A stretch of DNA of 11,944 nt, taken from the NCBI GenBank assembly GCA_003524145.1, contig DODZ01000007.1:1-11944 (forward strand). The letters run 5' to 3'. Source of the DNA: Candidatus Apopatosoma intestinale (GTDB lineage: Bacteria; Bacillota; Clostridia; Oscillospirales; CAG-272). The notes beneath the pieces were generated by a model. It searched no databases, was not told the DNA's origin, and worked only from the letters and a program-made list of their open reading frames with translations. Below, piece after piece: positions 1 to 6,604 of the stretch; position 1 is the first letter of the stretch, and the number at the start of each line of letters is the position of its first letter. The position numbers and the translations under genes were made by a program.

Positions 1-37
1 GCAATTGCCGGACGGTCGGGGCATTTTGTTCGCACCG

Positions 38-53
38 GTCGCCGCGAGGCGAC
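38..53. repeat. 6-bp hairpin with GNRA-type loop
   Basis: GTCGCC (38-43) and GGCGAC (48-53) are perfect complements around the loop GCGA, which fits the stable GNRA tetraloop class if the plus strand is transcribed. It sits just left of the larger nested inverted repeat and may belong to the same structured element. No function can be assigned. Confidence 0.5.
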
Positions 54-65
54 AAGGGGGGAGAT

Positions 66-144
66 ATATAAGAGGGAGGAATTAACACATACGCGAAGCG
101 TGTGTGTTGGCGTCGCCGAGACAGGTGGGAAAGCCCTCTTATAT
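66..144. repeat. Nested inverted repeat (11-bp outer stem, 11-bp inner hairpin)
   Basis: The outer arms ATATAAGAGGG (66-76) and CCCTCTTATAT (134-144) are perfect complements. Inside them, AACACATACGC (84-94) pairs with GCGTGTGTGTT (98-108) across a GAA loop, with a single T-G wobble. The wobble hints at structure conserved at RNA level on the plus strand, but one wobble is weak evidence. This could be a small mobile repeat or a structured RNA; I do not recognise the family. Confidence 0.55.
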
Positions 145-145
145 G

Positions 146-176
146 ACTTTTGGTACTTTTGGTCATACAAAAGTAC
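146..176. repeat. Tandem ACTTTTGGT repeat merging into a 9-bp palindrome
   Basis: ACTTTTGGT occurs twice in tandem (146-154 and 155-163). The second copy overlaps a perfect inverted repeat GTACTTTTG (153-161), loop GTCATA, CAAAAGTAC (168-176). A second overlapping inverted pair, TATGAC (142-147) and GTCATA (162-167), would form an alternative fold. No T-run follows on either strand, so this is not a typical intrinsic terminator. It could be one end of a repeat element. Confidence 0.55.
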
Positions 177-261
177 AATAAGAGAAAAGTAATTTTAAAA
201 TAAAAAGTAAAAGCCCAACCCCTGTCAACAGCCAAAAGATAAGATTAAGCCTTTTATGGCG

Positions 262-281
262 CCGCCTTCCCCAAAAGGCGG
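262..281. repeat. 7-bp hairpin
   Basis: CCGCCTT (262-268) pairs perfectly with AAGGCGG (275-281) across a six-base loop. There is no following T-run on the plus strand and only a mixed sequence on the minus strand, so a terminator role is not supported. It is probably part of the repeat-rich intergenic stretch. Confidence 0.4.
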
Positions 282-346
282 GCGAAAACTTTAATGAAAG
301 CATGCAAAAAATTTTCGGTAAGTAAAAGCTTTGCCAAGCGCGGAGC

Positions 347-382
347 AAAAAACAGCCGTCCGCATGGACAGCCGTTTTTTTT
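347..382. terminator. Probable intrinsic terminator, 3' of the ybaK-like gene
   Basis: The core GTCC (357-360) / GGAC (365-368) with loop GCAT is extended by further G-C pairs around one mismatch. It is flanked by A6 (347-352) on the left and T8 (375-382) on the right. Because A- and T-runs flank both sides, it could stop transcripts from either direction. It begins at the stop codon of the minus-strand deacylase gene, so termination of that gene is the likely main role. Confidence 0.6.
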
Positions 383-867
383 CACATATCTTTACTTATG
401 GGTGCAAATCGGAAGTTTATCACCTTTGCAAGCTCGTCCGTGCTTGTTTCCACCTGCAAGCCTATTCTGCCGCCGCTGAAAAGGATAGTTTCCTGATTTT
501 TTGCGCTCTCATCTATCACCGTAGGGAAAAATTTTTTCATTCCTATCGGTGAGCAGCCGCCGTGAATATACCCCGTCAGCGGCAAAAGCTCCTTCGATTT
601 TATCATACTGATGCTTTTTTCGCCGACGACAGCCGCCGCCGCTTTCAAATCCAGCTCCTTCTCCACCGGAACTACAAAAACATAATTTGCATTCGATTTG
701 CCGACGGTGACGAGCGTCTTGAAAACCTTATCGGGGTTTTCGCCGAGGATTTTCGCTATTTCCGCACCGCTGAGCACAGGCTCTGTCTGATAGGTGTGCG
801 TAGTGAAATTTATCTTTTTTGATGACAGCAGCCGTACTGCGTTTGTCTTTTCTTCCTGTATTTTCAT
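382..867 (-). CDS. ybaK: Cys-tRNA(Pro) deacylase, YbaK/EbsC family
   Basis: Predicted to hydrolyse cysteine mischarged onto tRNA(Pro) by prolyl-tRNA synthetase, a trans-acting proofreading step in the cytoplasm. The 161-residue product has the family pattern: an N-terminal helix, the VFKTLV motif with the lysine at residue 50 (matching the essential lysine of YbaK), then VPVEKELDLKAA, GYIHGGCSPIGMKK and a C-terminal GGRIGLQVE. Length is normal for the family. I chose the ATG at 867 because GAGG lies 6 nt upstream (874-877). The in-frame ATG at 912 would add 15 residues and overlap the promoter -10 box, so it is unlikely. The gene stands alone, with its own promoter at 903-931 and a terminator immediately downstream. 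Sequence alone cannot separate YbaK from the closely related ProX-type editing proteins with certainty, but the motifs favour YbaK. Confidence 0.9.
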   Translation of the reverse strand: MKIQEEKTNAVRLLSSKKINFTTHTYQTEPVLSGAEIAKILGENPDKVFKTLVTVGKSNANYVFVVPVEKELDLKAAAAVVGEKSISMIKSKELLPLTGYIHGGCSPIGMKKFFPTVIDESAKNQETILFSGGRIGLQVETSTDELAKVINFRFAPISKDM

Positions 868-902
868 ATCTTGCCTCGCGGGATTTTTCGTTTTTCGCGT
901 AT

Positions 903-931
903 ATTCTATCACGAAGAAATGAATTTTTCAA
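903..931 (-). promoter_or_regulatory. Sigma-A-type promoter for the ybaK-like gene
   Basis: On the minus strand, TTGAAA (931-926) is followed after exactly 17 nt by TAGAAT (908-903), one base from TATAAT. Transcription would begin near 897, giving a leader of about 30 nt to the ATG at 867. It lies in the 89-nt gap after the deacetylase gene, so ybaK can be transcribed independently of the genes upstream. Confidence 0.7.
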
Positions 932-956
932 GAAGAAAGCCGATTTTTTTCATTTT

Positions 957-1643
957 TTATCCCGCATCGGAGATAAGCTCCGACACGGTGACAAATTCAT
1001 AGCCCTCGGAAAGCAGCTTCGGTATCAATATCTTCAGCGCGTCTGCCGTATGCGTCCCGCTCACGGTAAAATCATGAAAAAGAATTATGCTTCCCTCGCG
1101 CACATTTGCGCTGACATTTGCCACTATCTGTGCAGTGGAAGCTTTTGCCCAATCGCGCGTATCGACTGTCCAGAGTATAACGCTGTAATCCATGCCAGCC
1201 GCTATTTCGACGACCTTATGCGAATACGCCCCTTCCGGCGGACGGAAAAGCTTCGGCTGATATCCCGCTATCTCCATGAGCAAATTTTCCGTTTGCGAAA
1301 TTTCCGCCCTTATCCTCTCCACACTGCATTTTGAGAGGCACGAATGATAAAAGGTATGATTGCCCAGCTCGTGCCCGCCCGCTATCTCGGCGCGGATGAT
1401 ATCGGGATAGCTTTCGGCATTGCTGCCGACGATGAAAAAAGTGGCTTTTACATTGTATTCTTCAAGCAGAGCCAGTATCTGAGCCGTTTTTGTGCGGTGC
1501 GGTCCGTCATCAAAGGTGAGCGCGATTTTCTTTTCCCCGCTGCTTCCCGAAAAGATAACTCTGCTGTCCCGCTCGGCAAAGGTACAGGTGCAGAGCATCA
1601 TCGAAAGACACAGCAGGGAAATGACAAAACGACAGCCCTTCAT
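957..1643 (-). CDS. Secreted polysaccharide deacetylase (NodB/CE4 family)
   Basis: A predicted metal-dependent carbohydrate de-N-acetylase acting on peptidoglycan or another extracellular glycan. It has 228 residues. An N-terminal hydrophobic stretch (about 6-23) is a probable signal peptide ending near TFA; the two cysteines there do not form a good lipobox. The NodB motifs appear in order: TFDDGP (43-48), with both aspartates of the classic motif; H96 and H100 of the HTxxH metal site; RPPEG (134-138); W158-TVDTRD-W165; and ILFHD with catalytic H190. The start codon overlaps the stop of the upstream PdaA-like gene as ATGA (1640-1643), so the two are translationally coupled and co-transcribed. 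Substrate (N-acetylglucosamine versus N-acetylmuramic acid) cannot be read from sequence; the intact DD motif separates it from its PdaA-like neighbour. Confidence 0.9.
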   Translation of the reverse strand: MKGCRFVISLLCLSMMLCTCTFAERDSRVIFSGSSGEKKIALTFDDGPHRTKTAQILALLEEYNVKATFFIVGSNAESYPDIIRAEIAGGHELGNHTFYHSCLSKCSVERIRAEISQTENLLMEIAGYQPKLFRPPEGAYSHKVVEIAAGMDYSVILWTVDTRDWAKASTAQIVANVSANVREGSIILFHDFTVSGTHTADALKILIPKLLSEGYEFVTVSELISDAG

Positions 1644-2401
1644 TTTGCAAAAAGCTCATCGAGCGAGGCGAAACGGTAGCCGTCTTTTTCCCATTTTGTC
1701 ATGAGCGTATCGAGAATATCGGCATTTGTTTTTGATGTGGGATGGAGCAGGACTATCGCGCCGTTATGGATATTCGCATCCAGCAGAGCCATTGCCTTAT
1801 CGGGTGCGGGTTGCTTCGCATTGTCCCAATCGGCATAGGCGAGACTCCAGAAAACCGTTTTATAGCCCATATCCTGCGCATATTTCAGATTTTCTTCACT
1901 GAAGCGTCCCTCGGGCGGACGGTAATATTTTGCCATTTCAAGCCCCGTATATTCCCGCAGAACATCCTCCAGCGCATGAAGCTCCTTTTCAAATTCCTCG
2001 CGTGAAAAGCCCGACATATCGCGATGGCGCACGGTATGATTGCAGATGAGATGACCCTCCTCCGCCATGCGGCGAACAAGTCCGGTATTTCTTCTTATCA
2101 GATTGTCCAGCACAAAGAAAGCACCGGGAGCATTATGCTTTTTGAGCGTATCGAGCACGCGCTCGACATTGCCGTTTTCATATCCCGCATCAAATGTGAG
2201 ATATATCACCTTTTCCTCGGGATTTTTGCCGAGAAAAGCCGCATCATATTTCTCGATAAAGCGCATATTTGCCTCTGCCTGCGGGCGCTCATGATTCTTT
2301 TTTCTCATGCAGTACCAGCTGTATCCCGCGGCAAACACACTGTTTGCAAAAAATACGGCGGCAAAAAAGCACGATGAGATTTTAAATATTGTTTTTTTCA
2401 A
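1640..2401 (-). CDS. pdaA: PdaA-like delta-lactam-biosynthetic polysaccharide deacetylase
   Basis: Resembles PdaA, which removes the acetyl group from muramic acid residues on the way to muramic delta-lactam in the spore cortex. Family hallmarks are TFDAGYE (69-75, with DAG where most CE4 enzymes have DDG), H122/H126 of the HTxxH metal site, RPPEG (161-165), WSLAYADWD (185-193) and LLHPTSK with H220. I propose a TTG start at 2401: AAGGAAGG lies 7 nt upstream (2409-2416), and the product then begins with a classic signal peptide (Lys-Lys, then a hydrophobic run, cleavage near VFA at 22-24), 253 residues in all. The in-frame ATG at 2419 has no ribosome binding site and would give 259 residues. 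It is the first gene of a two-gene unit, divergent from htpG. I see no clear sigma-G or sigma-A promoter. A role in sporulation is inferred from the family only. Confidence 0.85.
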   Translation of the reverse strand: MKKTIFKISSCFFAAVFFANSVFAAGYSWYCMRKKNHERPQAEANMRFIEKYDAAFLGKNPEEKVIYLTFDAGYENGNVERVLDTLKKHNAPGAFFVLDNLIRRNTGLVRRMAEEGHLICNHTVRHRDMSGFSREEFEKELHALEDVLREYTGLEMAKYYRPPEGRFSEENLKYAQDMGYKTVFWSLAYADWDNAKQPAPDKAMALLDANIHNGAIVLLHPTSKTNADILDTLMTKWEKDGYRFASLDELFAK

Positions 2402-2408
2402 AGCTTTG

Positions 2409-2416
2409 CCTTCCTT
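2409..2416 (-). promoter_or_regulatory. Shine-Dalgarno that decides the pdaA start (TTG)
   Basis: The minus strand reads AAGGAAGG here, 7 nt before TTG at 2401. It lies inside the longer alternative frame that starts at ATG 2419, whose own upstream region is A/T-rich without any purine-rich ribosome binding site. This favours the TTG start. Confidence 0.6.
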
Positions 2417-2546
2417 CATATATTTTCATACATATAATTTCCGCATTCGGCGGTAAAATAAACGAGGCAAAAATATGCTCCCGTGCCAAAAATCGCACAA
2501 TGTGTTAACAAGTCTCGCATTATTTGTAAAAAATGGCGGCGAATGC

Positions 2547-2575
2547 TTGAAAAAGGCTCTCTTCTGCATTATAAT
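2547..2575 (+). promoter_or_regulatory. Sigma-A-type promoter of htpG
   Basis: TTGAAA (2547-2552) and a perfect TATAAT (2570-2575) are separated by 17 nt. Transcription should start near 2582, leaving a leader of about 35 nt. I looked for a CIRCE element (TTAGCACTC-N9-GAGTGCTAA) and did not find one, so HrcA control is not indicated. The palindrome TGTTAACA at 2503-2510 lies about 40 nt upstream of the -35 box and is of unknown significance. Confidence 0.8.
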
Positions 2576-2616
2576 ATATTATATAAAAAATTCTTTTGAA
2601 AGGAAGTAACATAATC

Positions 2617-4512
2617 ATGGCAGTAAAAGAATTTAAAGCCGAGAGCAAAAAGCTTCTCGAACTGATGATAAATTCCATCTATACAAATAAGGAGATTTTC
2701 CTGCGCGAGCTTATCAGCAATGCTTCCGACGCTATAGACAAGCTTCATTTCAAATCCCTGACGGATGAGGGTGTCGGTATAGCCGAGGGCGATTTTGCAA
2801 TAACGCTCACTCCCGACAGCGCGGCAAGAACGCTCACCGTTTCCGATAACGGTATCGGCATGACGCGCGACGAGCTGGAAAACAATCTCGGTACTATCGC
2901 AAGGAGCGGTTCGCTTGACTTCAAAACGGAAAACAAAAGCGATACGCTCGATATCATAGGTCAGTTCGGCGTTGGTTTCTACTCCGCCTTCATGGTAGCC
3001 GACAAGGTGACCGTCATCTCCCGTGCATACGGCGAGGATAAGGCATGGAAATGGGAATCCTCCGGCGCCGAGGGCTATACGATAGAAGAAGCCGAAAAAG
3101 CTGGTGTCGGCACGGATATTACCCTGCACATCAAGGAAAATACGGAGAACGAAAACTACGACGGATATCTCAATGAATATCAGCTCCGTGCGCTCGTGAA
3201 AAAATACAGCGATTATATCCGCTATCCGATAAAAATGCTCGTCACACATTCGCATATGCTTCCGAAGCCCGAGAATGCGGGCGACGACTGGAAGCCCGAA
3301 TATGAAGAGCACAAGGAAATGGAAACGCTCAACAGCATGGTTCCTATCTGGAAGCGCAAAAAAGGCGAAGTGACAAGCGAGGAATACAACGAATTTTACA
3401 AGAATACATTTTATGATTTTAATGATCCCGCGCTTGTTTTTACGGCAGGCGGCGAAGGTATGGTTTCATACAATGCGGTAATGTTCATTCCCGCGCAGAC
3501 GCCGTATGATTTTTATACCAAGGAATTCAAAAAGGGGCTTGCCCTCTATTCCTCGGGCGTCATGATAATGGAAAAATGTGAGGATCTGCTCCCCGATTAT
3601 TTCTGCTTTGTGCGCGGCATAGTCGATTCCGCAGATCTCAGTCTGAATATCAGCCGTGAGCTTCTCCAGCAGAATCATCAGCTCCGCCTTATCCGCAAAA
3701 ATATCGAAAAGAAGATTAAAAACGAGCTTGTAAATCTGCGCGATAATAACAGAGAGAAATACGAAACCTTCTGGAAATCATTCGGCAGAGTGATAAAATT
3801 CGGCGTTTACAGCGATTACGGCGCGAATAAAGATACACTCTCGGATCTTTTGATATTCTTCTCGGCAAAGGAAAAGAAATTCATCACGCTCGATGAATAC
3901 GTTTCCGCTATGCCCGAGGCGCAGAAGTGCATTTATTTTGCCGCCGCCGAAACTACGGACAGAGCCGCAAAGCTTCCGAATACGGAGGCAGTGCTTGCGC
4001 ATGATTTTGATGTTCTGCTCTGCACGGAGGATGTTGATGAATTTTGCCTCCAGACGCTGCAAAGCTACAAGGAAAAAGAGTTCAAAAACGTAGGCACAGG
4101 CGACCTCGGACTTGAGAGCGAAGAGGAAAAGGAAGCCGCAAAGGCGAGTGCCGAGGAAAATAAAGAGCTTCTCGAAGCGATGAAAAATGCACTGGGCGAC
4201 AAGGTGAAAGCAGTTCGTCTCTCCAAGGTTCTGCGCGAGCATCCCGTAGCGCTTTCTTCCGACGGCGCGCTCTCCATAGAAATGGAAAAGGTGCTCCGCA
4301 ATATGCCCGAGGGCGGCGCGATAAAGAGCGAAAAGATTCTCGAGATAAATGAAAATCATCCCGTTTTCGAGGCGCTGAAAGCCGCCGCCTCCGACAGTGA
4401 AAAGCTTGCGCTCTATTCAAAGATACTCTATGATCAGGCGCTCCTTATCGAAGGACTGCCGATAGACGACCCTGTGGAATATGCAAAAGCCGTCTGCTCG
4501 CTGATAAAATAA
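2617..4512 (+). CDS. htpG: Molecular chaperone HtpG (bacterial Hsp90)
   Basis: ATP-dependent homodimeric cytoplasmic chaperone that helps client proteins fold or be remodelled under stress. At 631 residues it is the usual length. The N-terminal GHKL ATPase domain shows E31 and N35 in RELISNASDAIDKL, D77 in DNGIGMT, and the ATP-lid glycines in GQFGVGFYSAF (115-125). The middle domain carries the SRELLQQ motif with the conserved arginine near residue 347. The C-terminal dimerisation domain follows to the end, without the MEEVD tail of eukaryotic cytosolic Hsp90, as expected. The start is ATG 2617, with AGGAAG at 2601-2606 (10 nt spacing); an upstream in-frame TTG at 2596 precedes this site and is not credible. 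The gene is monocistronic, with its own promoter (2547-2575) and a strong terminator downstream. Confidence 0.97.
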   Translation: MAVKEFKAESKKLLELMINSIYTNKEIFLRELISNASDAIDKLHFKSLTDEGVGIAEGDFAITLTPDSAARTLTVSDNGIGMTRDELENNLGTIARSGSLDFKTENKSDTLDIIGQFGVGFYSAFMVADKVTVISRAYGEDKAWKWESSGAEGYTIEEAEKAGVGTDITLHIKENTENENYDGYLNEYQLRALVKKYSDYIRYPIKMLVTHSHMLPKPENAGDDWKPEYEEHKEMETLNSMVPIWKRKKGEVTSEEYNEFYKNTFYDFNDPALVFTAGGEGMVSYNAVMFIPAQTPYDFYTKEFKKGLALYSSGVMIMEKCEDLLPDYFCFVRGIVDSADLSLNISRELLQQNHQLRLIRKNIEKKIKNELVNLRDNNREKYETFWKSFGRVIKFGVYSDYGANKDTLSDLLIFFSAKEKKFITLDEYVSAMPEAQKCIYFAAAETTDRAAKLPNTEAVLAHDFDVLLCTEDVDEFCLQTLQSYKEKEFKNVGTGDLGLESEEEKEAAKASAEENKELLEAMKNALGDKVKAVRLSKVLREHPVALSSDGALSIEMEKVLRNMPEGGAIKSEKILEINENHPVFEALKAAASDSEKLALYSKILYDQALLIEGLPIDDPVEYAKAVCSLIK

Positions 4513-4530
4513 GCAAAATACACAAAAAAT

Positions 4531-4571
4531 ACACAAAGAAAAACCGCGCGGAGCGCGGTTTTTCTTTGTGT
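4531..4571. terminator. Bidirectional terminator between htpG and ispH-rpsA
   Basis: A perfect 19-bp inverted repeat has arms at 4531-4549 and 4553-4571 around the loop GGA. The GC core CCGCGC/GCGCGG is flanked by A5 on the left and T5 on the right, so both strands give a hairpin followed by U-rich RNA. It lies 18 nt after the htpG stop and 11 nt after the ispH-rpsA stop (minus strand), well placed to end both converging transcripts. Confidence 0.9.
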
Positions 4572-4582
4572 ATTACCCGAAA

Positions 4583-6604
4583 TTATTCTGCTGCTTCTGC
4601 TGCCTCTGCGGTAGCTTCTGCTGCCTCTGCGGTAGCTTCCTCCGCCGTGTCCTCATCCTTTTCGAGAAGAGCACGGATGGAAAGGCTTACATTATGAGCC
4701 TCTTCGTTGATATCGATAATCTTTGCCTCAACCTCTTCGCCCTTCTTGAGAACATCAGAGGGATGAGCCAGCTTTTTATCTGCTATCTGCGAAATGTGAA
4801 TAAGTCCGTCAACGCCGGGGATAATCTGCGCGAAAGCGCCGAAAGGCGTCATGGAAACGACTGTAACCTTGACAACGTCGCCGACCTTGTAGTTATTCAT
4901 AAAGATTGTCCAGGGGTTGGATTCCTCTGTCTTGTAGCCGAGGGAAACTCTGCCCTTTTCGGCATCAAAGGACTTGACATAAACATCAATTTCCTGACCG
5001 ATGGAAACAACATCCTTCGGATTTGAAATTCTCGTCCATGAAAGCTCGGAATTATGTACCATTCCGTCTACACCGCCGAGATCTACAAAGGCACCGTAGC
5101 TTGTGAGGCTCTTCACTACGCCCTTGTAGTGCTTGCCCTCTTCAATATTTGCCCAGAAGGCTTCCTTTGCGGCTTTGCGCTCTTCTCTCTGGACAGCCTT
5201 GATGGAGCCGACCGCACGGCGGCGATCCTCTTTGATTTCGATTATCTTGAATTTCTGTGTTGTGCCGACGAGTGCGGAAAGATCACCGTCGCGTGCTACG
5301 CCTGTCTGCGATGCGGGAACGAATATCTTCTGAGAAAGCGCGGAAATAACAACGCCGCCCTTCACTGCCTCGATAACCTTTCCGCTGAGAACCTCACCGT
5401 CCTCAAGTGCTTTCGCTACGAGATTCCAGTTGTTCTTTGCATCTACTTTCTTCTTGGAAAGAGTAGCGATGCCTTCCACATCGTTTACTCTTACTGCGAC
5501 AGCTTCTACAGTGTCACCGACTTTGAAAAGGTCAGCAAGCTTTGCCTGAGGATCGTCTGTAACATTTGCAAGCGTCAGAACGCCTGTAACCTTACAGCCG
5601 AGATCCAGCTGTACTTCGGTAGCGGATACCGAAGTTACTATACCCGTAACGGTGTCTCCTGTATTTAATGATTTGAAAGATTCTTCAAGAAGCTGCGCGA
5701 AATTTGTCTGTTCGCTCATGGTTTTTTGTACCTCCTCTATTATATAACCGGGCGTACTTGCTCCGGCTGCAATCCCGACCCTGTCGGAATCATGCACGTA
5801 GTCAGGCGGAATATCCGCTGCGCCGCCTATGAGAAGCGTGCGCGGGCAGTTCTTTTTGCTTATTTCGTAAAGCTTTCGTGTGTTGGCGCTGTTCATGCTT
5901 CCGCAGACAAGAACAACATCGCATTCCCGCGATAAAATCTCGGCTTCTTTCTGCCGATTTTCGGTAACACTACATATTGTATCAAAAATAATCGGATTTG
6001 TACAGAGGTTTTTGATAAATTTTTGACATTTTTTATATTCCGAGAAGTTTTGAGTGGTCTGAGCCATCATTATCAGGCGAAAATCGCGGTATTTTATGAG
6101 AAAATCCGTGTTTTCCGGGGAGGCAAGCTCCTCGCAGGAGGAAAAAATTATGTGCGGACATCCGATATGGCTCGCTATCCCCTGAACCTCGGGATGATTT
6201 TTATCTCCGAAAAGAAGCGCCGCCGTGTTTTCGCCCGCGGTATTTTCATCGGCTATATCGTGAATTTTGCGCACATAAGGGCAGGTGTAGTCATAGACGG
6301 AGATATTTTCGTTTTCCTCCGCCGCACGCAGCTTTTCCATGAGAGGGAGCGTTATCCCGTGCGCACGGATGATGAAAACGGTTTTCCTCTCCGGCTTTGC
6401 GGCGATTATCTCCTCTGCCTGCGCCGCGCTGACGGCATGAACGCCGCGCTCCGCAAGTCTGCCGAGCACATCGGCATTATGGATAAGCTCGCCGACGGTA
6501 TATATATCGGCTTCTCTCTCGCTTTCGGCAAGGGAAAAGACGAAGTCAACCGCTCTTTTCACGCCGAAGCAGAAGCCCGCGTATTTTGCCACAGCGGTTT
6601 TCAT
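4583..6604 (-). CDS. ispH-rpsA: Fused IspH reductase and ribosomal protein S1
   Basis: A 673-residue fusion. Residues 1 to about 290 are IspH (LytB), the [4Fe-4S] enzyme of the MEP pathway that reduces HMBPP to IPP and DMAPP. Visible are the cluster cysteines C12 (GFCFGV), C108 (TCPYV) and C211 (DTICSVTENRQ), histidines H42, H82 and H137, and E139 in HPEVQG. Residues 296-673 are S1, which binds mRNA during translation initiation, with four S1/OB folds at roughly 314-385, 402-470, 489-559 and 574-645 and an acidic Ala/Glu tail. Such fusions are known in Clostridia. The start at 6604 overlaps the plsC stop as ATGA. It is the last gene of the operon, followed by a terminator. A Met at residue 296 (ATG at 5719) begins the S1 part behind a strong Shine-Dalgarno sequence, so separate S1 may be produced as well as the full fusion. 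Confidence 0.95.
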   Translation of the reverse strand: MKTAVAKYAGFCFGVKRAVDFVFSLAESEREADIYTVGELIHNADVLGRLAERGVHAVSAAQAEEIIAAKPERKTVFIIRAHGITLPLMEKLRAAEENENISVYDYTCPYVRKIHDIADENTAGENTAALLFGDKNHPEVQGIASHIGCPHIIFSSCEELASPENTDFLIKYRDFRLIMMAQTTQNFSEYKKCQKFIKNLCTNPIIFDTICSVTENRQKEAEILSRECDVVLVCGSMNSANTRKLYEISKKNCPRTLLIGGAADIPPDYVHDSDRVGIAAGASTPGYIIEEVQKTMSEQTNFAQLLEESFKSLNTGDTVTGIVTSVSATEVQLDLGCKVTGVLTLANVTDDPQAKLADLFKVGDTVEAVAVRVNDVEGIATLSKKKVDAKNNWNLVAKALEDGEVLSGKVIEAVKGGVVISALSQKIFVPASQTGVARDGDLSALVGTTQKFKIIEIKEDRRRAVGSIKAVQREERKAAKEAFWANIEEGKHYKGVVKSLTSYGAFVDLGGVDGMVHNSELSWTRISNPKDVVSIGQEIDVYVKSFDAEKGRVSLGYKTEESNPWTIFMNNYKVGDVVKVTVVSMTPFGAFAQIIPGVDGLIHISQIADKKLAHPSDVLKKGEEVEAKIIDINEEAHNVSLSIRALLEKDEDTAEEATAEAAEATAEAAEAAE
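4593..4634. repeat. Two perfect 21-bp tandem repeats in the S1 C-terminal tail
   Basis: Positions 4593-4613 and 4614-4634 are identical 21-base units in frame with the ispH-rpsA gene. They encode a repeated seven-residue Ala/Glu/Thr motif in the acidic tail. The absence of any difference between units suggests a recent duplication; unit number may vary between strains. Confidence 0.85.
5717..5737 (-). promoter_or_regulatory. Internal ribosome binding site and start codon for S1
   Basis: On the minus strand GAGGAGG (5737-5731) lies 11 nt before an in-frame ATG (5719-5717). This ATG encodes Met296, exactly where the S1 moiety (MSEQTNFAQLL) begins after the IspH C-terminus (GYIIEEVQKT). The same bases encode Glu-Glu-Val of a conserved IspH end, so the purine run could be partly a coding coincidence. 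The placement still matches a functional S1 start, giving a 378-residue protein of normal clostridial S1 length. Confidence 0.55.

Larger units (their letters stand above)
1..381. other. Gene-free stretch with multiple inverted repeats
   Basis: I see no supportable gene here. The stretch is dense in self-complementary segments: a 6-bp stem closed by a GCGA tetraloop (38-53), an 11-bp stem 66-76/134-144 enclosing another 11-bp hairpin (84-94/98-108), a 9-bp perfect palindrome arm pair (153-161/168-176), a 7-bp hairpin (262-268/275-281) and a terminator-like hairpin (347-382). The left part is GC-rich, whereas 175-260 is very A-rich. A 61-codon minus-strand frame (163-348) runs through these repeats, but it has no convincing ribosome binding site. 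An intergenic repeat element (MITE/REP-like) or the end of a structured non-coding RNA are both possible; I recognise no named RNA family. Confidence 0.6.

Noticed and set aside
163..348. A 61-codon minus-strand frame with a hydrophobic stretch resembling a small membrane protein
   Set aside because: It runs through the inverted repeats of the intergenic stretch and lacks a clear Shine-Dalgarno sequence. The hydrophobic character can arise from the A-rich plus strand read as T-rich codons. It could only be rescued by conservation data.
2420..2616. A CIRCE operator or other heat-shock element for htpG, and a sigma-G promoter for pdaA
   Set aside because: I searched both strands by eye and found no CIRCE half-sites. 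No pair of boxes fitted sigma-G or sigma-A well enough on the minus strand to be reported.
2569..3312. A 247-codon minus-strand frame opposite the htpG start
   Set aside because: It is antisense to the unmistakable HtpG ATPase domain and covers the htpG promoter and ribosome binding site; it is a shadow frame.
5739..5744. TATAAT on the minus strand just before the internal S1 start, a possible internal rpsA promoter
   Set aside because: No -35-like hexamer occurs 16-18 nt upstream (GCCGGA at 17 nt; the nearest TTG-type box, TTGCAG, is 22 nt away), and the bases encode the conserved IspH end, so coding need explains them.
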